Assembly: GCF_001886735.1 (NCBI RefSeq)
Contig: NZ_CP018076.1
Span: 1,178,001-1,242,000 of the forward strand
Reading direction: 5' to 3'
DNA length: 64,000 nucleotides
DNA from: Sulfitobacter alexandrii
Lineage (GTDB): Bacteria; Pseudomonadota; Alphaproteobacteria; Rhodobacterales; Rhodobacteraceae
The position numbers and the translations under genes are program-made. The first letter of the stretch is position 1. Every line of letters starts with the position of its first letter. Below are positions 51,173 through 60,954 of the stretch, in pieces. The notes under the pieces are model-generated. The model ran no database searches. It had not been told where the DNA came from and was given only the letters and a program-made list of their open reading frames with translations.

Positions 51173-52000
51173 ATGGCGGACAAGTCACACGAAGGTCTGA
51201 AATGGGTGATGCGCGCGGGCTACGGTGCGCGGGCCATGATCTACGCGACGATAGGGGTGCTGGCCATCATCGCCGCCTTCACCTCGGTCGAGGCGTCGGG
51301 CACCGAGGATTCCCTCCAGACACTTCGCGCGCAGCCCTACGGTGTCGTCGCACTCTGGATGATCGGCATCGGCCTTCTGGGCTACATGGTCTGGCGCGTC
51401 ATCGCGGGCATCGCGGACGTCGAGGATCATGGCACCGATGCCAAGGGGATCGTCGCGCGGGGCGGTCAGGTGGCTACTGGCCTGATCCACGCGGGTATCG
51501 GCGTGTCGGTGCTGTCGCTCGCCATGGGCAACGGCGGATCGGGCGGCGACAGCACGCAGGACTGGACGGCCAAGCTCATGAGCATGCCGATGGGCCGCTA
51601 CATCGTGGCCGTGGGCGCGCTCGTGCTGCTGGGGGCCGGCATCTACTATTGCTACAAGGGGTGGAGCGGGAAGTACAAGGAACACCTCGCCGCCTCGACC
51701 TTCACCACGAGGTTCGATCCGGCGATCAAGGGTGGCCTGATCGTCTACGGGATCCTGCTGTCGCTCGTGGCGCTGTCTATCGGCATCGCGGCCCTCAACG
51801 CCGATCCGTCGCAGGCCGGCGGACTGGGCAAGGCGTTGCACACGTTGCGGACGCAGCCCTACGGGCCGGTTCTTCTGGGGATCGCCGGCGTGGGCCTGCT
51901 GGGTTTCGCGCTCTACAACGTCGTTGAAGCCGTGTTTCGTATCGTGCCCAAGGTCGAAGGCCCGGACGTGGAAACGCTGGCAAAAGCGGCCACAGGCTGA
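51173..52000 (+). CDS. DUF1206 membrane protein
   Basis: A 275-residue protein with six membrane helices in three two-helix repeats. Each repeat starts with a G-x-x-A/V-x-G/A-x-I-Y motif: GYGARAMIYATIGVLAIIAA, GQVATGLIHAGIGVSVLSLA and GGLIVYGILLSLVALSIGIA, and the repeats are followed by a similar phrase near the end (TLRTQPYGPVLLGIAGVGLL). LRAQPYG and LRTQPYG in repeats 1 and 3 show the internal duplication. Start at 51173. It lies between the previous gene and glyS. Function unknown. Confidence 0.85.
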   Translation: MADKSHEGLKWVMRAGYGARAMIYATIGVLAIIAAFTSVEASGTEDSLQTLRAQPYGVVALWMIGIGLLGYMVWRVIAGIADVEDHGTDAKGIVARGGQVATGLIHAGIGVSVLSLAMGNGGSGGDSTQDWTAKLMSMPMGRYIVAVGALVLLGAGIYYCYKGWSGKYKEHLAASTFTTRFDPAIKGGLIVYGILLSLVALSIGIAALNADPSQAGGLGKALHTLRTQPYGPVLLGIAGVGLLGFALYNVVEAVFRIVPKVEGPDVETLAKAATG

Positions 52001-52069
52001 CGGCTGGGTCTGGACGGCAGGGAGCGCGACAGTTATCCCTCCGCCACGTTCCCAACCAAAGTGTGACCC

Positions 52070-54163
52070 GTGCCAGACCTGCTGATCGAACTCTTCTCGG
52101 AAGAAATTCCCGCCCGCATGCAAAGCCGCGCCGCCGCCGACCTGCAGAAGCTGGTAACAGACGGTCTGGTCGAAGCGGGTCTGACCTATGCGCATGCCGC
52201 CGCCTTTTCCACGCCCCGCCGCCTGACCCTCGCGCTGGAGGGGATGCTCGCCGCCAGCCCGCGCACCGTCGAGGAACGCAAGGGCCCCAAGGCGGATGCC
52301 CCCGAAAAGGCGATCGAAGGGTTCCTGCGCGGCGCCGGCGTCAGCCGGGACGCGCTGGAGGAACGCGAGACCCCGAAGGGCACGATCCTGTTCGCACGTA
52401 TCGAAAAGCCGGGGCGCCCGGCGGCGGAGATCGTCGCCGAGGTGCTGGAACGCACGATCCGCACCTTTCCTTGGCCGAAGTCGATGCGCTGGGGCAACGG
52501 GACGCTGAAATGGGTGCGTCCGCTGCACTCCATCATCTGCCTCATCTCGGACGAGAGCGGGGCCGAGGTGGTGCCGCTCGACATTGACGGCATCCGGGCG
52601 GGCGACAGCACCCGGGGGCACCGCTTCATGGCGCCCGACAGCTTTGCCGTCACCGGGTTCGAGGATTATGAGGCCAAGCTGGCGCGGGCCTGCGTCACGC
52701 TCGACCCGCAGGCCCGGGCGGATACCATCTGGCACGACGCGACGAACCTCGCCTTCGCCGCCGGGATGGAAGTGGTCGAAGACGCGGGACTGCTCGCCGA
52801 GGTCGCGGGCCTCGTGGAATGGCCCGTGGTCCTGATGGGCCCCATCGCCCCCGATTTCCTCGACCTGCCGCCCGAGGTGCTGCAGACCTCCATGCGCGAG
52901 CATCAGAAGTTCTTTTCCGTGAAGAATCCCAAGACGGGCCGGATCGAGAAGTTCATCACCGTCGCCAACCGCACGACCGCGGACGAGGGTGCGACGATCC
53001 TCGCGGGCAATGAGAAGGTGCTTTCCGCGCGCCTGTCGGACGCGAAATTCTTCTGGGAAAACGACCTGCGCGTGGCGACGTCCGAAAAGGGCATGGAGAC
53101 GTGGGTCGACGCGCTGCGCGACGTCACCTTCCACAACAAGCTGGGCACGCAGGCCGAACTGATCGACCGGATGGCGGCACTCGCGCGCGAGATCGCCCCG
53201 ATGGTCGGCGCCGATCCCGACCGCGCCGAACAGGCCGCCCGCGTGGCCAAGGCGGATCTGTCGTCCGAGATGGTCTACGAATTCCCCGAACTTCAGGGCC
53301 TGATGGGCCGCTACTACGCCGAAGCCGCCGGGCTGCCGGCCGATGTCGCTGCCGCCGCGCAGGAGCATTACGCGCCCTTGGGGCCGTCCGACCAGGTGCC
53401 GACCGCGCCCGTCTCCATCGCCGTGGCGCTGGCCGAGAAAATCGACAAGCTGACCGGCTTCTGGGCCATCGACGAGAAGCCCACCGGGAGCAAGGATCCC
53501 TTTGCGCTGAGGCGGGCGGCGTTGGGGGTTATTCGGATATTGGTGGAGAATGATATTGGTCTTGCTTTGGCCGACCTGTTTCGTGCGAGTGGCAAAATGC
53601 ATGCTTGGGAAGAAGGCAATGAGTACGGCGCAGCACTGACTGACCTCCTCGCCTTCCTCCACGACCGCCTCAAGGTCTACCTGCGCGACCAGAGCATCCG
53701 CCACGACATCATCGACGCCTGCATCGCGATGGAGGGCAGCGACGACCTGACCCTTCTCGTCAAACGTGCCCGTGCGCTGAACGAGACGCTGAAAACCGAT
53801 GACGGCGAGAACCTGATCCAGGGCTTCAAGCGCGCCAACAACATCCTCACGCAGGCGGAGGAGGCCGATGGCGTCGAATACTCCTTCGGAGCCGACCGCA
53901 AGTTCACCGAGACGGAGGAGGAGCGCGCGCTTTTCGACGCGCTCGACGCTGCCGAGGCGCGGATCGGCATCGCGATGGAGACGCAGGACTTCGCCACCGC
54001 CATGGCCGCGATGGCAGAGCTGCGTGGCCCCATCGACGCCTTCTTCGAAGCGGTGCAGGTGAACTCGGACAATGGCACGATCCGGCGCAACCGTCTGAAC
54101 CTGCTGAGCCGGATCCGCACCACCTGCACGTCGGTCGCCGATCTGACCCGGCTCGAAGGCTGA
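52070..54163 (+). CDS. glyS: Glycyl-tRNA synthetase beta subunit
   Basis: A 697-residue beta subunit that binds tRNA-Gly for the GlyQ/GlyS enzyme. The N terminus MPDLLIELFSEEIPARMQSR, the MRWGNGTLKWVRPLHSIICL block, LPPEVLQTSMREHQKFFSV, LSDAKFFWENDLRV and SSEMVYEFPELQGLMGRYYA are all classic. The C-terminal DALR-like region holds KDPFALRRAALGVIRILVEN. Length is normal. A stretch at about 53517-53640 uses AT-rich codons unlike the rest of the gene. Followed 94 bp later by the PPDK-family gene. Confidence 0.97.
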   Translation: MPDLLIELFSEEIPARMQSRAAADLQKLVTDGLVEAGLTYAHAAAFSTPRRLTLALEGMLAASPRTVEERKGPKADAPEKAIEGFLRGAGVSRDALEERETPKGTILFARIEKPGRPAAEIVAEVLERTIRTFPWPKSMRWGNGTLKWVRPLHSIICLISDESGAEVVPLDIDGIRAGDSTRGHRFMAPDSFAVTGFEDYEAKLARACVTLDPQARADTIWHDATNLAFAAGMEVVEDAGLLAEVAGLVEWPVVLMGPIAPDFLDLPPEVLQTSMREHQKFFSVKNPKTGRIEKFITVANRTTADEGATILAGNEKVLSARLSDAKFFWENDLRVATSEKGMETWVDALRDVTFHNKLGTQAELIDRMAALAREIAPMVGADPDRAEQAARVAKADLSSEMVYEFPELQGLMGRYYAEAAGLPADVAAAAQEHYAPLGPSDQVPTAPVSIAVALAEKIDKLTGFWAIDEKPTGSKDPFALRRAALGVIRILVENDIGLALADLFRASGKMHAWEEGNEYGAALTDLLAFLHDRLKVYLRDQSIRHDIIDACIAMEGSDDLTLLVKRARALNETLKTDDGENLIQGFKRANNILTQAEEADGVEYSFGADRKFTETEEERALFDALDAAEARIGIAMETQDFATAMAAMAELRGPIDAFFEAVQVNSDNGTIRRNRLNLLSRIRTTCTSVADLTRLEG

Positions 54164-54257
54164 TCGTGGCCTTGTCCCGCGGCCGGACGGGCAGGGCGCG
54201 GGGCTTGCCAGACCGCGCAATCGGCCTATGCTGCCGGGGAATGTCCAAGGTGCTGCA

Positions 54258-56794
54258 GTGCAGAATAACCCCTATACCACACTAGTCACGGCCACCGCGC
54301 CCATCACCAACGAGACTCACGGGGGGCGGGCAAAATGCCTGCAGCGGCTGGTGCGGCTGAACCTGCCGGTCCCGCGCACCGTGGCCCTTTCTTTTGAAGC
54401 GGTACGCCATCTGGCCGACGCGCAGCTGCCCAACGTCGATGCGGTCGTGGGCGAATTCCCGCAGGATGCGATGCTGTGCGTCCGCCCGTCCAGTCAGGAT
54501 CCCGACTGGGGCGGGCCGGGCGCGGTGCTGAACATCGGCATGAACGACGCCATGCACGAGGTGCTTTCGGCCTCGCTGGGGGAAGACGCGGCAGCGCGTC
54601 TCTACACCCGGTTCGTGCAGTCCTACGCGGTCAACGTGGCCCGGCTGGATCCCGACATGTTCGACGAGGTCAACGGCGATGGCAGCGCCGCGCTGGCCCA
54701 GTCCCTGCAGGCCTACGAGCAGGAGACGGAGGAAACCTTTCCGCAGGACCGCACGACCCAGCTTTCCGCGGTCCTGCGCTCGATGGCGCGGGCGTGGAAC
54801 GGCACCTCGGCCCGTCTGCTGCGCCAGGCCAAGGGGCGCCGGCGGATGCCGGGCTGGGGCTGGTGGTGCAGGAAATGGCCTTTGGGGTCGGGTCCGGTCA
54901 ATGCGGGTCCGGGGTGCTGCAACTGGTCAACAGCGACTCGGGCGCGCCGCAGATCACCGGGCGCTATCTCAGCCAGTCACAGGGCCGCGACGCGCTCGAA
55001 GGGGATGCGGCGGCGCTCTATCTCACCCGCGATCCCCGCGGCGACTCGCTCGAGGAACTGGTGCCGGACGCCTTTGCCGAGCTTACCGAACACGCCGCGC
55101 TGATGCGGCGAAAACTGCGCGAGGAGATGCAGGTCGAGTTCGTGATCGAGAACGGCCGCCTGCACATCCTCGACGGCGTGCGCGTGGCCCGGTCCTCGCG
55201 GGCGGCGGTACGGATCGCGGTGGCACTGGCCGATGACGGGATCATCCCACGCGAAGAGGCCCTGATGCGCGTGCAGCCGCGCACCCTCACGGAACTGCTG
55301 CACCGGCAGGTCGATCCGCGCACCAAGCGCGACGTGATCGGGCGCGGTATCGCCGCAAGCCCCGGCGCCGCCACCGGCAGGATCGTATTTACCGCGACAG
55401 AGGCCCAGGCCAGCGCGGCACGCGGCGAACCCTGCATCCTGATCCGCCGCGAAACATCGCCCGAGGACATTCGCGGCATGCATGCGGCCGCCGCGGTGCT
55501 GACCGAACGGGGCGGGATCACCAGTCACGCGGCGGTGATCGGTCGCGGGATCGGGCTGCCCTGCGTCGTGGGCGCGTCCAACATGCGCTTCAACCTGCGC
55601 AAGGGGCAGATCACCGCGCCGGATGGCCGGGTGTTTTCGACCGGCGACGAGATCACGGTCGACGGCACCAACGGACAGGTGCTGGCCGGGGCGGCGCAGA
55701 TGCGCGAGGCGGCGCTGGACGAGACCTTCAACCGCCTGATGTCCTGGGCGGAGAGCGCCGCCGATATCGAGATCCGCGCCAACGCCGACACCCCGGCCGA
55801 TGCGCAGACCGCGCGGAACTTCAACGCGCACGGCATCGGGCTGTGCCGGACCGAACACATGTTCTTCGATCCCGGCCGCCTCACCGTCATGCGCGAGATG
55901 ATCTTTGCCGAAACCGGCGAGGACAGGCGCGCGGTTCTGGAACGGCTGCTGCCCATGCAGCGCGACGATTTCACCCAGCTTTTCCGCATCATGCAGGGGC
56001 AGCCGGTCTGCATCCGCCTGTTCGATCCGCCGCTGCACGAATTCCTGCCGTCGGACAAGGCGGGGCAGCGCGAACTGGCCGAAGCGCTGAACCTGCCGCT
56101 GTCGGACGTGACACGGCGCGTCGAGGGCCTGAGCGAATACAACCCGATGCTGGGCATGCGCGGCGTAAGGCTGGGTGTAGTGGTGCCGGAAATCTACGAG
56201 ATGCAGGCCCGCGCGATCTTCGAGGCGACCATCGCCGCCAGCCGCGACGGCGAGCCTGTGGTCCCCGAGGTCATGATTCCCCTCGTCAGCGCCCGGCGGG
56301 AGGTGGAACTCATCAAGACGTCGGTGGATGCCATCGCCGCCGCCGTCCGCAACGAGACCGGCGTTCAGTTCACCTACCGGCTGGGGGTCATGGTCGAAAC
56401 TCCGCGCGCGGCGCTGCGCGCGGGCGAGATCGCGCCGCATTGCGCCTTTCTCAGCTTTGGCACCAACGACCTCACACAGATGACCTATGGCCTGTCGCGC
56501 GACGACGCCGGCCGCTTCATGTCGAACTACGTCCAGCAGGGGGTCTTCCCCGAAGATCCGTTCCACGTGCTCGACACGGATGGGGTGGGGGAGCTGCTCA
56601 AGCTCGGCGCGGAACGGGGGCGTGCAACCCAGCCGGGCATCACCCTGTCCATCTGCGGAGAGCACGGCGGCAACCCCGAATCGATTGCCTTTTGCCGCGC
56701 TGCGGGATTCGACTACGTTTCCTGTTCGCCGTTTCGCGTTCCGGTTGCACGTCTGGCGGCGGCCCAGTTGGCGATCGCCCACAAGATCGGGTAG
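54258..56794 (+). pseudogene. PPDK-family PEP-utilising enzyme, interrupted by a single-base frameshift
   Basis: Two frames encode one protein of about 845 residues. From a GTG start at 54258 (AAGG upstream; an ATG at 54228 is an alternative) the first frame gives 193 residues of the ATP-grasp domain (HGGRAKCLQRLVRLNLPVPR, VRPSSQDPDWGGPGAVLNIG). The frame shifts at the four G at 54833-54836; a fifth G would join AKG to APADAGLGLVVQEMAFGVG. The rest has the swivel phospho-His in TERGGITSHAAVIGRGIGLP, then the PEP-binding barrel: CRTEHMFFD, GTNDLTQMTYGLSRDDAGRF, CGEHGGNPESI. It would interconvert pyruvate and PEP. All motifs survive, so it looks like one indel and not decay. Confidence 0.85.
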
Positions 56795-56901
56795 CAGGCG
56801 GGTCTTTGCCGGCTAGAACTGGCCGTTCAACATGTCGCACGGCCCCACGGGTTTACCTGCGCGCCGATCTTGGCTAGGCCCGCCCAAGCTGAAATAACAT
56901 A

Positions 56902-57555
56902 ATGGTGCGCAAAATGCGTCTGTTCCTCTCTGCCGCCAGCCTCGTGCTGTTGTCACTGATGACGGTTCTGCCCGTCGCGGCCCACGCCAATGCCTTCCAG
57001 GCCCAAGAACTCGCGCGGCTGGAAACCAACGGTCTGAAATCCGCCGGCGCGAAGCGGCTGAAGTCCTTCGTCTCCGCGCCGAAGGGGGCGCAGGGCGACG
57101 TGAAATTCTCGCAGGCCTGGCTCGATGCCCAGCCCAAGGCGACGGGTTCCGCCGAATGGCGCTGCCTGGCCGAGGCGCTGTACTTCGAAGCGCGGGGTGA
57201 AACCGTCAAGGGCCAGTTCGCCGTTGCCGAGGTCATCAAGAACCGCGTCAAGAGCGGACGTTTCCCCGGTTCCTTTTGCGGGGTCATCAACCAGGGCACG
57301 GGCAAGAAGTACCAGTGCCAGTTCACCTACACCTGCGATGGCCACAAGGAGGTCATTGCCGAGCCGATGGCCTTTGCTCGGGTCGCCAAGGTCGCCCAGT
57401 ACACCATCGACGGCAAGGTGCCGCCGCTGACCGATGGGGCGACGCACTACCACACCACCGCCGTGCGTCCGCGCTGGAGCCAGGTCTACACCCGGACCAC
57501 CCGCATCGGCGTGCACCTCTTCTATCGCCATACCTGGCGGTCGGCGTCGAACTGA
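56902..57555 (+). CDS. Cell-wall hydrolase, SleB/CwlJ family
   Basis: A 217-residue exported hydrolase. The signal lies in MRLFLSAASLVLLSLMTVLP with AHA before the mature start. The hydrolase domain from ~85 shows CLAEALYFEARGETVKGQFA with the catalytic Glu, VAEVIKNRVKSGRFPGSFCG, the Cys-containing KYQCQFTYTCDG, and DGATHYHTTAVRPRWS. In alphaproteobacteria these enzymes act on vegetative peptidoglycan and not on spores. Two ATG codons (56902, 56914) are possible. It lies alone, 107 bp after the PPDK gene. Confidence 0.9.
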   Translation: MVRKMRLFLSAASLVLLSLMTVLPVAAHANAFQAQELARLETNGLKSAGAKRLKSFVSAPKGAQGDVKFSQAWLDAQPKATGSAEWRCLAEALYFEARGETVKGQFAVAEVIKNRVKSGRFPGSFCGVINQGTGKKYQCQFTYTCDGHKEVIAEPMAFARVAKVAQYTIDGKVPPLTDGATHYHTTAVRPRWSQVYTRTTRIGVHLFYRHTWRSASN

Positions 57556-57669
57556 CGCCGCTTTCGGGCGCCAGTCCGACGGATTGCGGGCTGTCAAGGA
57601 CGCGCCGAGCGGGTAGAGAGACCCCGAAACCTCCGCCCGCGATCTGCCCCCTTGCCGAAAGCCCGATCC

Positions 57670-58593
57670 ATGTCCGATGAAGCCCGCCTTGCTTTTGCCC
57701 ACCCCTCAGAGCGGGCGGAGGCCCTGGCCGGGCCGGACCCGCTGGACCGCATTTCACTGCGCGATCATATCGTCGAAGTCGAGATCGGGGCCTTTCAGGC
57801 CGAACGCGGGGTCACCCAGCGGGTCTGCTTCAACGTGGTCGTCGAAGTACAGCCCCTGACCGGGCCCGTGGACGACGACGTCGACCGTATCCTCAGCTAT
57901 GACCGCGTGACGGAGGCCATTGCCGCCGAACTGGCGGTCGAGCGTCTGGCCCTGCTGGAAACGCTGGCCGAAAGGGTGGCCGAGCGGATCCTGCTGGAGC
58001 CTCAGGCGGTGCGCGCCTTCGTCCGGATCGAGAAGCTGGACCGCGGGCCCGGCGCGCTCGGGGTAGAGATCGTGCGCGCGCGCGGCGATGCCCCCGCCGC
58101 CGAGGTTTCGCCGGATGCCGCGCCGCATCCCGAACTCGTGTATTTCGGCAATGCCGCCATCGCCTCGCCGCATCTGCCGGGTTGGCTGGACCAGCTGGAA
58201 ACGCTCGGTCGTCCGCTGATCCTCTGCGTCGGCGCACCGGACCGGACGGCCCCGCAGGTGCCGCACCGCATGGCGCAACGCCGGATCGACCTGCTCGCGA
58301 TCGAACAGAACGCCTGGGTGCTGGCGGCGCGCGATCCCCGCTGCGTGGTGGTGGCCACCCGCACGGAGCTCGACTGGGCGATGCGCAACGGGCAGACCTG
58401 CGTCTGGGCCCCGTCCAAGATCGTGCTGGATTCGGTCGATTCGCCCTCCGTCCAGCCCCGCGACTCGGTCGCGTTGGCCGCATGGTTCGCCGCGACGTTC
58501 GATGCGCAGGAAATGCTGGTGATCGGTGCCGACCTGCCCGATGGCGCGGATGTGCCCCTGCAGGGCGTGGCCCTCGATCAGGCCCGGCTCTGA
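57670..58593 (+). CDS. folB: Dihydroneopterin aldolase fused to a C-terminal amino-acid-kinase-like region
   Basis: A 307-residue protein. Residues ~27-137 are FolB: DRISLRDHIVEVEIGAFQAE with the catalytic Glu, VDRILSYDRVTEAIAAEL, LLETLAERVAERIL, and the catalytic Lys in IEKLDRGPGALGVEI. It cleaves dihydroneopterin to 6-hydroxymethyl-dihydropterin. Residues ~155-307 are extra: a region of mixed alpha/beta with CVVVATRTELDWAMRNGQTC, WAPSKIVLD and SVALAAWFAATFDAQEMLVI, weakly like the amino-acid-kinase fold. FolB alone is ~120 residues. Coupled to folP by a one-base overlap (TGATG). Confidence 0.85.
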   Translation: MSDEARLAFAHPSERAEALAGPDPLDRISLRDHIVEVEIGAFQAERGVTQRVCFNVVVEVQPLTGPVDDDVDRILSYDRVTEAIAAELAVERLALLETLAERVAERILLEPQAVRAFVRIEKLDRGPGALGVEIVRARGDAPAAEVSPDAAPHPELVYFGNAAIASPHLPGWLDQLETLGRPLILCVGAPDRTAPQVPHRMAQRRIDLLAIEQNAWVLAARDPRCVVVATRTELDWAMRNGQTCVWAPSKIVLDSVDSPSVQPRDSVALAAWFAATFDAQEMLVIGADLPDGADVPLQGVALDQARL

Positions 58594-59603
58594 TGCGCTA
58601 CGTTCGCCCGCTGGTGCAGGTCGGCACCGTCCGTCCGGACGACGCCCATTCTCTCGCCGGGGGATGGGCCTGGTTCAACCAGGTCGAGGTCCTGTCCCGG
58701 CAGGAACCGCCCGCCATCCTCCCGGCGCGTGACGTGCCGGCCAGCCGGCTGGCGACCCTGACGGACCCGAGGCCGAACATCGGCGGTCTGAGCCTCGACC
58801 GGCCCCGCGTGATGGGTATCCTCAACGCCACGCCCGACAGTTTCTCCGACGGTGGCAAGCACGCCGCCGCGGCGGACGCCATCGCGGCGGGTCTGCGGAT
58901 GCGCGAGGACGGCGCCGACATTCTGGATGTCGGCGGTGAATCCACCCGTCCGGGCGCGGTGACCGTCCCGGCCGGGGAGGAGACCCGCCGCGTGGTGCCG
59001 GTCATCGCGGGGCTGCGCGACAGCGGCGTGCTGATCTCGGCCGATACGCGCAAGGCCGATGTCGCGCGCGCGGCGCTCGACGCGGGCGCGGGGCTCATCA
59101 ACGATGTGTCCGGCTTCAGCTACGACCCCGCGCTGCAGGGGGTCGCGGCCGAGGCAGGCGTCCCGGTCTGCGTGATGCACGCGCTCGGCGATCCCGCCAC
59201 GATGCAGGACGACCCGCGCTACGACGACGTGCTGCTGGACGTCTACGATTACCTCGATGCGCGCATCGGCGCACTGGTCGCCGCGGGCATTCCGCGCGGG
59301 CGCATCATCGCCGATCCGGGCATCGGCTTCGGCAAGACCATCCAGCACAACCTTGCTTTGCTCTCAGGCCTGTCGCTGTTTCACGGATTGGGTGTCGCGA
59401 TCCTGCTTGGTGCCTCACGCAAAGGTTTCATCGGGAAACTCGGGCGCGCACCCTTGGCGGAAAGCCGCGCAGGCGGGTCCATCGGCGTCGCCCTCGCGGG
59501 GGTGACGCAGGGTGTCCAGATGTTGCGGGTTCATGACGTGAGAGATACCGTACAGGCGATCACGCTCTGGCGTGCGGCTATTTCAGGACGGGCAGATGAC
59601 TAA
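58593..59603 (+). CDS. folP: Dihydropteroate synthase
   Basis: A 336-residue DHPS joining hydroxymethyl-dihydropterin diphosphate to p-aminobenzoate. Signatures are [73 protein letters not shown], and GASRKGFIG with the catalytic Lys. A 65-residue N-terminal extension of unknown role precedes the core; the core alone is normal (~270). The start overlaps the folB stop by one base, and the 3' end overlaps glmM by 8 bp, so folB-folP-glmM is one coupled unit. It shares the pathway with folE2 at 42.9 kb. Confidence 0.95.
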   Translation: MRYVRPLVQVGTVRPDDAHSLAGGWAWFNQVEVLSRQEPPAILPARDVPASRLATLTDPRPNIGGLSLDRPRVMGILNATPDSFSDGGKHAAAADAIAAGLRMREDGADILDVGGESTRPGAVTVPAGEETRRVVPVIAGLRDSGVLISADTRKADVARAALDAGAGLINDVSGFSYDPALQGVAAEAGVPVCVMHALGDPATMQDDPRYDDVLLDVYDYLDARIGALVAAGIPRGRIIADPGIGFGKTIQHNLALLSGLSLFHGLGVAILLGASRKGFIGKLGRAPLAESRAGGSIGVALAGVTQGVQMLRVHDVRDTVQAITLWRAAISGRADD

Positions 59604-60942
59604 GCTTTTCGGCACCGACGGCGTGCGCGGCACCGCCAATATCCACCCGATGACCGCCGAGATGGCGCTGCGCATCGGCGCGGCCGTCGGCAGGTACTTC
59701 CGTCGCGAAGGCAAGGGCGTGCACCGCGTGGTGATCGGCAAGGACACCCGGCTGTCGGGCTACATGTTCGAGAACGCCCTGACGGCGGGGCTCACCAGTT
59801 CGGGCATGAACGTGCTGCTGCTGGGGCCGGTGCCGACACCGGCAGTCGGGTTGCTGACCCGGTCCATGCGCGCCGATCTCGGCGTGATGATTTCGGCCAG
59901 CCACAACCCCGCGCAGGACAACGGGATCAAGTTCTTCGGCCCTGACGGCTACAAGCTGTCGGACCAGGTAGAGGCCGAGATCGAGGCGCTGGTGGCCGAT
60001 GGGGTCGAGATGGTCCAGGCCCCCGAGATCGGCCGGGCCAAGCGGATCGACGACAGCCGGTTCCGGTATATCGAACGGGTGAAATCCAGCTTTCCCCGCC
60101 AGATGCGGCTCGACGACCTGAAGGTCGTGATCGACTGTGCCAACGGCGCGGCGCACCACGTCGCACCCATGGCGCTTTGGGAACTGGGCGCGACGGTGGT
60201 GCCGATGGGCGTGTCGCCGAACGGGCACAACATCAATGAAAGCTGCGGGTCCACCCACCCCGAAGCGGCGGCGGAAGCGGTGGTGGCCCATGGGGCGGAT
60301 GTCGGCATCTGCCTTGACGGTGACGCCGACCGGGTGATCCTGATCGACGAGAACGGCAACGTCGGCGACGGCGACCAGTTCATGGCGCTCATGGCGGCGC
60401 GGTGGGCGGCGGAGCAGCGGCTGGCCGGCGACGCGCTGGTCGCCACGGTGATGAGCAACCTCGGGCTCGAGCAGTTTCTGCAGGACCGCGGCCTGCGGCT
60501 CGAACGCACCGCCGTCGGCGACCGTTATGTCGTCGAACGGATGCGCGAGGGGGGCTACAACCTCGGCGGCGAACAGTCCGGTCACATCGTGATGACGGAC
60601 CACGCCACCACCGGCGACGGCCTCATGGCCGGTCTGCAGTTCCTGGCGGAAATGGTCCGTGCGGACCGCCGCGCCTCGGAGCTGCTTCACCAGTTCGACC
60701 CGGTGCCGCAGTTGCTGAAGAACGTGCGCTTTGGCGCGGGGCAGACCCCGCTGGACATGCCGGATGTGCAGGCCGCGATCTCGCAGGCGGAGGCGGAACT
60801 GTCCGGAGGAGGCCGGTTGCTGATCCGCAAGTCGGGCACCGAACCTCTGGTGCGGGTGATGGCCGAACACGAGGACGCCGAGTTGATGGCCCGCGCGGTG
60901 GACAGCGTCGTCGCGGCGGTCTCGCAGTCGGTCGAGGCCTGA
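59596..60942 (+). CDS. glmM: Phosphoglucosamine mutase
   Basis: A 448-residue enzyme converting glucosamine-6-phosphate to glucosamine-1-phosphate for UDP-GlcNAc and peptidoglycan. The phospho-Ser is S102 in [17 protein letters not shown]; the Mg loop is [12 protein letters not shown]; the sugar loop [10 protein letters not shown] and phosphate loop [12 protein letters not shown] follow, all intact. AGGA precedes the ATG at 59596. It overlaps folP by 8 bp; folP-glmM order is known from many bacteria. Convergent with the EamA gene 12 bp away. Confidence 0.97.
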   Translation: MTKLFGTDGVRGTANIHPMTAEMALRIGAAVGRYFRREGKGVHRVVIGKDTRLSGYMFENALTAGLTSSGMNVLLLGPVPTPAVGLLTRSMRADLGVMISASHNPAQDNGIKFFGPDGYKLSDQVEAEIEALVADGVEMVQAPEIGRAKRIDDSRFRYIERVKSSFPRQMRLDDLKVVIDCANGAAHHVAPMALWELGATVVPMGVSPNGHNINESCGSTHPEAAAEAVVAHGADVGICLDGDADRVILIDENGNVGDGDQFMALMAARWAAEQRLAGDALVATVMSNLGLEQFLQDRGLRLERTAVGDRYVVERMREGGYNLGGEQSGHIVMTDHATTGDGLMAGLQFLAEMVRADRRASELLHQFDPVPQLLKNVRFGAGQTPLDMPDVQAAISQAEAELSGGGRLLIRKSGTEPLVRVMAEHEDAELMARAVDSVVAAVSQSVEA

Positions 60943-60954
60943 AGGCTCCGGGCC

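Noticed and set aside
51185-54220. A 1011-codon open frame on the minus strand across glyS
   Set aside because: It is a mirror of glyS, a typical long antisense frame in GC-rich DNA. Its translation is His/Arg/Gly-rich with no motifs, while the plus strand has a full GlyRS beta subunit.
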